Positions 1 to 4,831 of a DNA stretch of 5,272 nt are shown here, one piece after another (the stretch's first letter is position 1; the number at the start of each line of letters is the position of its first letter). Both the position numbers and the translations under genes were made by a program. The notes under the pieces were generated by a model, which saw nothing but the letters and a program-made list of their open reading frames with translations, did no database searches and was not told where the DNA came from. The stretch is from Candidatus Methanolliviera sp. GoM_asphalt. Lineage in GTDB: Archaea; Halobacteriota; Methanoliparia; Methanoliparales; Methanoliparaceae. The stretch is from contig CABGHH010000125.1 of NCBI GenBank assembly GCA_902158745.1, forward strand, positions 1-5,272, written 5' to 3'.

Positions 1-131
1 TCTAATTGATTCAGATCAAAATCATTGAACAACATTAAGATTTTTGTTCTAATATCTTGACTAAAATAATCTTTTTCTGAACGGGTATTATCCTTTCTCT
101 CTTTGAATAATCCTCTAGGTATTAGTCTCAT
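1..131 (-). CDS. Hypothetical protein, N-terminal 43 residues only (gene runs off the window)
   Basis: An ATG at 131-129 opens a frame with no stop down to base 1, giving 43 residues that begin MRLIPRGLFKERKDNTRSEK. The start is well supported: AAGGTG at 141-136 lies 4 nt upstream, and the ATG follows the hsdM stop codon (135-133) with a single base between them. The two genes are therefore probably cotranscribed and translationally coupled. The visible part is basic and polar at first, then more hydrophobic (ILMLFNDFDL); it has no signal peptide. In type I restriction loci the gene after hsdM is often hsdS, hsdR or an accessory gene. This N-terminus does not resemble the usual start of an HsdS target-recognition domain, and I do not recognise the family. 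Confidence 0.6.
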   Translation of the reverse strand, partial: MRLIPRGLFKERKDNTRSEKDYFSQDIRTKILMLFNDFDLNQL

Positions 132-132
132 T

Positions 133-1659
133 CTACACCTTAAACCCAATTTTTTTAAGATTTTTCTTTATCTCTTCATCAAGCTTCTTACCTTCTTCCA
201 TTTGCTCTTTAAGCTTAGCGGTTAATTCTTTCATCTTTTCTTCAAATGGTATCCCGTCATCTTCCTCTTCGGGAAAACCAACATACCGTCCAGGGGTCAG
301 GATGTGTTCATGTTTTCTTACTTCTTTTAGGGTTGCGGACTTGCAAAATCCAAGAACGTCTTCATATTTTCCGCCTTCGCCTCTCCAGGCATGATAAGTG
401 CCTGATATTTTCTTAATCTCTTCATCAGTTAATTCCCTGTGTCTTCTGTCAATCATTTCACCCATATTACGAGCATCAATAAACAGGATTTCTCCGCTTC
501 TATCTCTGAATTTGTTGTTTGTCTTGTCTCTGGAAATAAACCAGAGGCAGGCAGGAATTTGAGTGTTGTAAAACAGTTGGGAAGGCAGAGCAATCATGCA
601 GTCAACCAAATCAGCTTCAACGATATTTTTCCTGATTTCTCCTTCGTTTGAAGTGTTAGAACTCATTGAACCATTTGACAGAACAAAACCTGCTATTCCA
701 TGCGGAGCGAGATGATGTATCTTATGCTGCACCCAGGCAAAGTTAGCATTGCCTACTGGCGGCACGCCATATTTCCATCTTGCATCATCCCTTAGATGCT
801 CTCCGCCCCAATCACTCATGTTAAATGGCGGATTAGCAAGTATAAAATCCGCTTTCAGGTCTTTATGCAAATCATTATGGAAACTATCTCCAAGTTGAAT
901 ATTCCCGTCAATCCCACGAATAGCCAGGTTCATCTTGCTGAGTTTCCATGTTGTAGGATTTGACTCCTGCCCAAAAATATGAATGTCGTCAATCCGTCCG
1001 TTATGCGCACGTATAAATCCTTCACTCTGGACAAACATTCCGCTTGAACCACAACAAGGGTCATAAACCCTGCCTTTATACGGTTCAATCATCTCAACAA
1101 GAACTCTAACAATACTTTTTGGCGTGTAGAACTGTCCGCCTTTTTTTCCTTCTGCACTTGCAAACTCGCCTAAAAAATATTCATATACCCTGCCAAGAAT
1201 GTCTTTTGATCTGCTTTCATAATCTCCCAAGCCAATTGTCCCGATAAGGTCAATTAATTCGCCCAACCTTCTTTTATCTAAAGTCGGACGAGCATAATCT
1301 TTTGGTAAAACTCCTTTTAATGTGGGATTTTCCTTCTCAATCAACTCCATTGCATCGTCAATTATTTTTCCTATTTCTGGCTGTTTAGCGTTCTTTTGCA
1401 GATAACTCCACCTTGCTTTACCGGGAACCCAGAATACGTTTTCCATGCGGTATTCATCATGGTCTTCTGGGTCAGCACCCTCGCTTACCTGCTCTTGCAA
1501 CTGCTCGTGTCGCTCCTCAAAAGAATCCGAGATGTACTTTAAAAAAATCGAACCCAATACTACATGTTTATACTCGGCGGCATCCATATTGCTTCTTAAT
1601 TTGTCTGCTGCTTTCCAGAGTTTTTGTTCAAAGCCCAAATGCGCATAGTTATTTGGCAT
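133..1659 (-). CDS. hsdM: Type I restriction-modification system DNA methyltransferase subunit M (HsdM)
   Basis: This 508-residue protein is the modification subunit of a type I restriction system. With the specificity subunit HsdS it methylates adenine N6 within a bipartite site, using S-adenosylmethionine. The N-terminal helical HsdM domain covers about residues 10-130 and the N6-adenine methyltransferase domain about 150-460. Visible motifs are GGQFYTP at 174-180, the SAM-binding motif I variant VYDPCCGSSGMF at 198-209, the catalytic motif IV NPPF at 276-279, and the family C-terminal LTPGRYVG at 454-461. A charged, probably coiled-coil tail follows at about 470-505, as is usual for contact with HsdS. 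Length is normal and no residue appears lost. The ATG at 1659 is the only usable start, because an in-frame TGA lies just upstream with no alternative start codon between; AAAGGA lies 9 nt before it. HsdS and HsdR are not in the window, so activity of the system cannot be judged. An orphan methyltransferase is possible. Confidence 0.96.
   Translation of the reverse strand: MPNNYAHLGFEQKLWKAADKLRSNMDAAEYKHVVLGSIFLKYISDSFEERHEQLQEQVSEGADPEDHDEYRMENVFWVPGKARWSYLQKNAKQPEIGKIIDDAMELIEKENPTLKGVLPKDYARPTLDKRRLGELIDLIGTIGLGDYESRSKDILGRVYEYFLGEFASAEGKKGGQFYTPKSIVRVLVEMIEPYKGRVYDPCCGSSGMFVQSEGFIRAHNGRIDDIHIFGQESNPTTWKLSKMNLAIRGIDGNIQLGDSFHNDLHKDLKADFILANPPFNMSDWGGEHLRDDARWKYGVPPVGNANFAWVQHKIHHLAPHGIAGFVLSNGSMSSNTSNEGEIRKNIVEADLVDCMIALPSQLFYNTQIPACLWFISRDKTNNKFRDRSGEILFIDARNMGEMIDRRHRELTDEEIKKISGTYHAWRGEGGKYEDVLGFCKSATLKEVRKHEHILTPGRYVGFPEEEDDGIPFEEKMKELTAKLKEQMEEGKKLDEEIKKNLKKIGFKV
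136..141 (-). promoter_or_regulatory. Shine-Dalgarno site for the ORF downstream of hsdM
   Basis: AAGGTG on the minus strand, 4 nt before the ATG at 131, lies inside the last codons of hsdM. It supports the ATG start and coupling of the downstream gene to hsdM translation. Confidence 0.5.
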
Positions 1660-1684
1660 TTTTATTGTTCCTTTCTTTAACCAT
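1649..1684 (-). CDS. Possible 11-residue leader peptide overlapping the hsdM start
   Basis: ATG at 1684-1682 begins a short frame, MVKERNNKNAK, that stops with TAA at 1651-1649, inside the first codons of hsdM in a different frame. A purine-rich GGGGTGAGG (1696-1688) precedes it; its GGTGA core is 5 nt from the ATG, which is a better ribosome site than that of hsdM. Translation of this peptide would end 8-10 nt past the hsdM ATG and could couple or limit HsdM synthesis. No homology is recognised. It may equally be chance, because such short frames are common. Confidence 0.25.
   Translation of the reverse strand: MVKERNNKNAK
1669..1674 (-). promoter_or_regulatory. Ribosome binding site of hsdM
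   Basis: AAAGGA on the minus strand, 9 nt upstream of the hsdM ATG. It is weaker and further away than the site of the overlapping mini-ORF that starts at 1684. Confidence 0.4.
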
Positions 1685-1703
1685 TTGCCTCACCCCTAAT
1701 AAC

Positions 1704-1977
1704 TTATTCTTTCACTTCCCAATGCCCGCCTTTAGCAGGGCCTATTCTTTTAATAATGCCTGCTTGTTTTAGTTTATCTAAATTCTTATCAACAGCAGTT
1801 GTGCTGATACCAATTTTTTCAGAGATTTCCTTTTTACTGATATATTTGTTTTCCAGCATGAGTTTTAAAATTTTGACCTGATTTTTACTTAATTTTCTAC
1901 CAACCTTTCTACCAACTTTTCACCCACCTTACCACCCAATTCTTTTCAAGTTCTTTTCTCTTAAAAACCGCAATAAA
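1704..1977 (-). pseudogene. Frameshifted C-terminal fragment of a COG2865-like (AlbA/Schlafen-type) protein with winged-helix HTH
   Basis: The clear part is a winged-helix domain in an open frame from 1919 to the TAA at 1704-1706. It reads VGRKVGRKLSKNQ, then the helix pair around ISKKEISEKIGISTTAVDKN, and ends IKRIGPAKGGHWEV. That GP.KGG.W wing is typical of the C-terminus of COG2865 proteins (ATPase/transcriptional regulators with an AlbA_2 domain). The frame is closed upstream by TGA at 1922-1920 and its only ATG is at 1859, in mid-domain. Two other frames carry the expected preceding text: GGKVGEK up to about 1918, and FIAVFKRKELEK at 1977-1942. So at least two frameshifts have occurred, near 1940 and near 1918. 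The N-terminal domain is absent. A 51-residue protein from ATG 1859 could still be made, but the fragment looks like a remnant. Family identity is from recalled sequence patterns, not a search. Confidence 0.6.
1895..1933 (-). repeat. 12-bp tandem repeat encoding VG(E/R)K units
   Basis: On the minus strand three consecutive units read AAGGTGGGTGAA, AAGTTGGTAGAA and AGGTTGGTAGAA. They encode VGEK/VGRK repeats of the kind that link the body of COG2865-like proteins to their C-terminal HTH. The second unit appears one base short (AAGTTGG where AAGGTTGG would keep frame), which moves the frame and creates a TGA at 1922-1920. Confidence 0.55.
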
Positions 1978-2011
1978 CTATTTATCTTACTTGAGTACTA
2001 ACTTAGTTACC

Positions 2012-2113
2012 CTAATATCTAAGACCTTTCTTTGTGGTTTTATATCGTTGATTTTTGCTTTTTGGCTTATCAGGACTCAATCCTACTTCAATATCCTTGA
2101 ATTTTGTTGTCAT
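2012..2113 (-). CDS. Possible small ORF of 33 residues overlapping the upstream HTH stop
   Basis: ATG at 2113-2111 overlaps the TGA stop of the preceding HTH frame in an ATGA arrangement, a common sign of translational coupling. The frame encodes 33 residues, beginning MTTKFKDIEVGLSPDKP and ending KKGLRY, before TAG at 2014-2012. It is very basic and has no membrane segment. The start KFKDIEVGL is faintly like the first residues of some HsdS proteins (KFK.TEIG), so it could be the stub of a broken specificity subunit, but this is weak. About 35 bp of AT-rich sequence with no recognisable signal separates it from the next remnant. Confidence 0.25.
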   Translation of the reverse strand: MTTKFKDIEVGLSPDKPKSKNQRYKTTKKGLRY

Positions 2114-2352
2114 TTTCTCACAACAGCCCAATATCCTGCTTTCCGGGAACCAACTCTTTTAATCAGCCCTTTTTCCTTGATTTTTTCAATGTTCTTCTTT
2201 GTGTTTCTAAGATTTATACTGAGCATCTTTGATAATTCTTCAGCAGTAATCTTGGGATTCTTTTGCATCTCTTCAAATATTTTTCTTTCGTTGTCTGGCA
2301 ATGAAGTTATAGTGTCTTCTACCTGTTTAGCGAAGATGTGCCACCTACATTT
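2110..2352 (-). pseudogene. Winged-helix HTH C-terminal fragment, 5' end lost
   Basis: The frame is open from 2352 to the TGA at 2112-2110 (80 residues) with no ATG or GTG start before the domain. The first usable start is TTG at 2301, which lacks a ribosome site and would give 63 residues. It encodes FAKQVEDTITSLPDNERK, a helix-turn-helix around ITAEELSKMLSINLRNTKKN, and a wing ending GLIKRVGSRKAGYWAVV. It aligns along its length with the HTH at 1704-1919 (EELSKMLSI with KEISEKIGI; GLIKRVGSRKAGYWAV with GIIKRIGPAKGGHWEV). The two are thus related C-terminal DNA-binding domains in tandem. With no N-terminus, and lying next to a transposase fragment, it is best read as the 3' end of a gene cut by insertion or deletion. 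A small free-standing DNA-binding protein from the TTG is the alternative. Confidence 0.6.
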
Positions 2353-2466
2353 TCAGACAATCTGCGAGGCGCGTTTCCTCTTTAAGTATCTCTTTCATGC
2401 CGATTTCCATCAAAGTATCCGTTATCGCCTTCGTTACGTTAAGGTACAATGTCTTTATTTCATTAT
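2345..2466 (-). other. 122-bp segment of unknown origin between transposase and HTH remnants
   Basis: Downstream of the point where transposase similarity ends, one frame stays open to TAG at 2347-2345. It encodes about 40 residues of plausible helical protein, including KTLYLNVTKAITDTLMEIG and KEILKEETRLADCLKM. The frame continues upstream as an out-of-frame reading of the transposase (to 2578), so the 77-residue ORF as a whole is not a real gene. The segment may be the extreme 3' end of the same transposase after an internal deletion, or a piece of the gene into which the element inserted. I cannot decide between these. Confidence 0.35.
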
Positions 2467-3081
2467 ACTGATGATTTCCTTTGCCTCTTTGGACGTCTTT
2501 GGTATGCCACATATTAATTTCCACCTCATATCTTCCACCATTTCCACGTATCTCCTGGATACATTGCCGCGATCCCAAATCAGTGTGCCTAGCTCTATGG
2601 AGACGGCGTTCAAGCGAGCGAGTAGATTCTTTACGGTTGATGCACTGTGACGGCTTCCATTGTAGACAAAATGCGCAATGGGATGTTTATCATGCTTTGA
2701 TACCAGCACTGCGAGATTCACCTGGCGACGGCGAATCATCTCAGGGTTGTATCCCAATTCCGCCAGAGGACAACTAACCCCAAAGAATAGCACGGTCGTA
2801 AGGTCATAAGCTAAAGTTTCTTTATCTCCCGGGGGAAAAGGATGGTCATGGCGCCATTTTTGGTAGAGTGCATCGTCCAGTCCAGCACTCAGATCAGCGA
2901 CACGTCCAATGGCATGGTCATCCATGCATACAAAATCGAGTGCTGAGAGAAACGCACCCTTTGTGAATTCCTCAGCCGGAATCCCAGCCAGATAAGGGAG
3001 ATCCGTAGTGGGTACCCAGCGTTCCAGTTGGGTGGCACTCTCAGGGTCAATGACCCTGTTGATCGCCCAGAGGGTCAGCAA
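2455..3081 (-). pseudogene. IS1634/IS4-type transposase, internal fragment
   Basis: This frame encodes 208 residues of a DDE transposase of the IS1634 (IS4-related) group. Visible family text includes WAINRVIDPESATQLERW near the start, the first catalytic Asp in AYDLTTVLFFG (D93) and the second in LIWDRGNV (D170). The third catalytic residue, a Glu in a C-terminal YxxRxxIExxF-type motif, is absent because the similarity ends at about residue 205 and a stop follows three codons later. The full-length family is roughly 450-550 residues. The TTG at 3081 is not a true start: family-like sequence (HIEGVSPGK) continues in frame upstream to about 3115, inside the nuclease ORF. With both ends missing the protein cannot be active. 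The region looks richer in G+C than the AT-rich HTH and hsdM flanks. Confidence 0.85.
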
Positions 3082-3125
3082 TTTTCCCGGAGATACGCCT
3101 TCAATGTGTGAATTTTCGCAGCATA
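2467..3125 (-). mobile_element. Remnant of an IS1634-family insertion sequence, both ends missing
   Basis: This is the span over which transposase-type coding can be read, about 660 bp of an element normally near 1.5-2 kb. No terminal inverted repeat pair and no target-site duplication could be found at either edge. The right edge falls within the last codons of the nuclease ORF (about 3115-3125). The left edge falls where transposase text gives way to unrelated sequence (about 2467). Confidence 0.65.
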
Positions 3126-3563
3126 TTCTTTCCTTAACAGCTCCTTATTTAGATTTGTGCCATTCACGTAAATAACAGCCAATATCCTGCAATAAGGATC
3201 ATATTGCTTTTCATCATCTACATCAAGCTCAATCACTTCCAATAAGCATGTTTTATTAACGAACTCTTTTGCCTCTTCCCCTCCTTGAGTTCCAAGTTCA
3301 GGAGTATTAACTCCAACTAATCTTATCCTCCGAATACCGTAAATCCCAAAAGAAATATCTATCGTATCCCCATCATGCACATTTTTAACAAGTCCCCTTC
3401 TTATTTTTCCTTTTTCCAACTCCTTAATCCCAAAGACCCATCCTGAATCTTCACGCATCCAACAAAGATTATCATTATATTCTTTATCACTTACCTCAGG
3501 GGTTTTATCTACTTCTTCCCCTTTTGAATCCCTCAATGTTATCGCATCATCGCTGTTATCCAA
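3075..3563 (-). CDS. Staphylococcal nuclease (thermonuclease)-like protein with end of a lamin-tail domain, truncated at both ends
   Basis: The 162-residue frame holds the end of a lamin-tail domain (LDNSDDAITLRDSKG; W41-V43) and then an SNase domain at about residues 55-149. SNases cut DNA or RNA with Ca2+; family members are usually secreted or envelope-bound. Visible motifs are VHDGDTIDI (62-70), RIRLVGVNTPE (79-89) and YCRILAVIYVNG (124-135). By alignment with S. aureus nuclease, R81, E89 and R126 match catalytic R35, E43 and R87, D64 and D66 match D19 and D21, and N86 replaces D40. The TTG at 3563 is not a real start, since lamin-tail coding continues upstream. The expected C-terminus (a short tail after LLRKEYA) is replaced from about residue 148 by an out-of-frame reading of transposase DNA that ends at 3075. 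Because its 5' half is broken it is probably a pseudogene, though the catalytic core is nearly whole. Confidence 0.75.
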   Translation of the reverse strand: MDNSDDAITLRDSKGEEVDKTPEVSDKEYNDNLCWMREDSGWVFGIKELEKGKIRRGLVKNVHDGDTIDISFGIYGIRRIRLVGVNTPELGTQGGEEAKEFVNKTCLLEVIELDVDDEKQYDPYCRILAVIYVNGTNLNKELLRKEYAAKIHTLKAYLRENC

Positions 3564-3741
3564 CCACAGATAAGGCGGGATATAGACATAATAAGCGAAG
3601 GGGTAAAGGTAGTGCCTTCAGGGATAGTTTCTCTTTCGCCATCTGCGCTTTCTAAAACCCCGTTTCCTATGTCTACACGCTTTCATTAGAGGGATTGTAA
3701 AGGGCAACCCATTCATTACCTTTATCCCTTCCGACGGTTGA
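3564..3741 (-). pseudogene. Lamin-tail domain (LTD) remnant, 5' part of the nuclease gene, two frameshifts
   Basis: Three short frames read in series give a lamin-tail domain: GNEWVALYNPSNESV (about 3721-3676), then DIGNGVLESADGERETIPEG (about 3670-3611), then FAYYVYIPPYLWLDN running into the nuclease ORF. The core EWVxLYNPxxExV and the later LDN..D.ITL match LTD repeats, which are commonly found on secreted proteins and fused to nucleases. The first shift lies at GTGTAG (about 3673-3679) and the second at the four-C run (3600-3603 on the plus strand as GGGG), where one missing base explains the change. The 5' end is absent: the frame runs straight into the TAG that ends the RND gene. Confidence 0.65.
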
Positions 3742-4794
3742 CTATGCGAGTTCTTTCATCGTTACCTCTATCACGGGACCGCCAGTAATGTCCACAGATA
3801 TACCCGGGGGGCTCTCTATATTTATTACTTCCTTTAACTCTTCTACTATCTCCTCCGCATCCACATCCTCTAATATGTTCAGCCTTACCAGCGTCATAGA
3901 ACGGTCTTCGCTAATATAATTGCTTATCCTTTGCTCCATGATTTTATCTTTCTCTAACCTTTCCAAGAGCGCCATGACACTTCTCAACGAATTTGGTATT
4001 TGACCATCATTCGCTTCTTTTATAACATCCGCCGCACTCTCGGCACTCACTACACCATGAACAAGCTTTGCTCTCTCGGCGAGCAAATCAACGTATCTCA
4101 ATACCTCTGGGTCGCGGATATCCCTTATTTCTTCTGAATTTGCATATCTTGGCTTTGTTTCCACTACTATGGTTAACTTGCGCAAGCTACCCGGAAATTG
4201 ATCCTCTATCATTTCATGTGTCTGAGGATCAATACTCGTTATTCTATATTTCACACCTGCTGGCTTTGTAACAGAATCTATATCATCCTGTATTAGTTCA
4301 GTTACTTTCTCCACCTCCTCTCCACTTAATCCTGCTATTGGACTAACTTTTATCAGCATAATGCTGAAATCACGGTTAATAAATCCTTCTAACTGTGACG
4401 ATGTGAAATTTCCAGATAAAACTTTTCCCACTCTTTCCAAATCATCTGGTACCACTTCTTTAAATGGAGGAGCAATTGACTGAACTCTTTCAATAGATGT
4501 TTCATTCTCAAGCCGTTTGTGCAATTCAACTACCGATTCTACCACTTTTGGATCCCTTATATCCCTTGGTATATCTTCCGCGGTGGTTTCCTCGTCCAGG
4601 CAAACTGCTATAAATATCGTTTCTTCTCCGCCGAATTTGCTCGCTACTTGCTCTTGCAAAACAAAAGCAGGTAAATCCTTTGGTATTTCCATCCCCCTGC
4701 TACTTTGAGAAAGCAGCTCGGTCACGCCATAGCCTAAACCTAAAAATACCGTTATTATCAGTGCCGCTATGATTATCTTCTTATAATGCCGCAT
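3742..4794 (-). CDS. RND/MMPL-family exporter fragment: one membrane helix plus two tandem periplasmic loops
   Basis: The 350-residue product starts with a short basic stretch and a single membrane helix (about 5-28), then a periplasmic region typical of archaeal RND (HAE2/MMPL) exporters. Two loop-like repeats can be aligned. Loop 1 (about 45-190) has IRDPKVVESVVELHKRLE, INRDFSIMLIKV and GVKYRIT. Loop 2 (about 193-345) has IRDPEVLRYVDLLAERA, ISEDRSMTLVRL and GISVDITGGPVIEVTMKEL. In normal family members (about 700-1000 residues) each such loop is followed by a block of membrane helices. Here none lies between the loops, and the protein ends with TAG just where the second block should begin. 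The ATG at 4794 is the only start (in-frame TAG upstream), with AGGA 7 nt before it. It lies 37 bp after the PGF-CTERM gene, a common archaeal pairing. It is either a deletion derivative or pseudogene, or a membrane-tethered periplasmic protein. Confidence 0.8.
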   Translation of the reverse strand: MRHYKKIIIAALIITVFLGLGYGVTELLSQSSRGMEIPKDLPAFVLQEQVASKFGGEETIFIAVCLDEETTAEDIPRDIRDPKVVESVVELHKRLENETSIERVQSIAPPFKEVVPDDLERVGKVLSGNFTSSQLEGFINRDFSIMLIKVSPIAGLSGEEVEKVTELIQDDIDSVTKPAGVKYRITSIDPQTHEMIEDQFPGSLRKLTIVVETKPRYANSEEIRDIRDPEVLRYVDLLAERAKLVHGVVSAESAADVIKEANDGQIPNSLRSVMALLERLEKDKIMEQRISNYISEDRSMTLVRLNILEDVDAEEIVEELKEVINIESPPGISVDITGGPVIEVTMKELA

Positions 4795-4801
4795 TATTTC
4801 A

Positions 4802-4805
4802 TCCT
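4802..4805 (-). promoter_or_regulatory. Ribosome binding site of the RND gene
   Basis: AGGA within GGATAGGATG on the minus strand, 7 nt before the ATG at 4794, supports that start and its separate translation after the PGF-CTERM gene. Confidence 0.45.
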
Positions 4806-4831
4806 ATCCGTTCTTCCCTCATTTTTTGCTT

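Noticed and set aside
1413..1772. 119-residue plus-strand open frame near the 5' end of hsdM
   Set aside because: It lies antisense to well-supported hsdM coding, with no ribosome site and no recognisable domain.
1920..2011. Archaeal promoter (BRE/TATA) for hsdM in the AT-rich stretch
   Set aside because: Sequences such as GATAAATAG occur, but none sits with a clear purine-rich BRE and a sensible distance to a start, and AT-rich DNA gives such matches by chance.
2345..2578. 77-residue minus-strand ORF as a whole gene
   Set aside because: Its first 37 residues are an out-of-frame reading of the transposase, so only the part after about 2466 could be real sequence of another gene.
1991..2650. 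219-residue open frame on the plus strand
   Set aside because: It spans the HTH remnant, the unknown segment and the transposase antisense to them. Its hydrophobic, Phe/Ser-rich content is what the complement of AT-rich Lys/Glu coding gives, and it has no family resemblance.
2481..2777. 98-residue plus-strand open frame
   Set aside because: It is antisense to clear transposase coding, has low plausibility as protein, and shows no start signal.
4068..4708. Two plus-strand frames of 60-70 residues inside the RND gene
   Set aside because: They are complement shadows of the RND coding frame, without ribosome sites or motifs.
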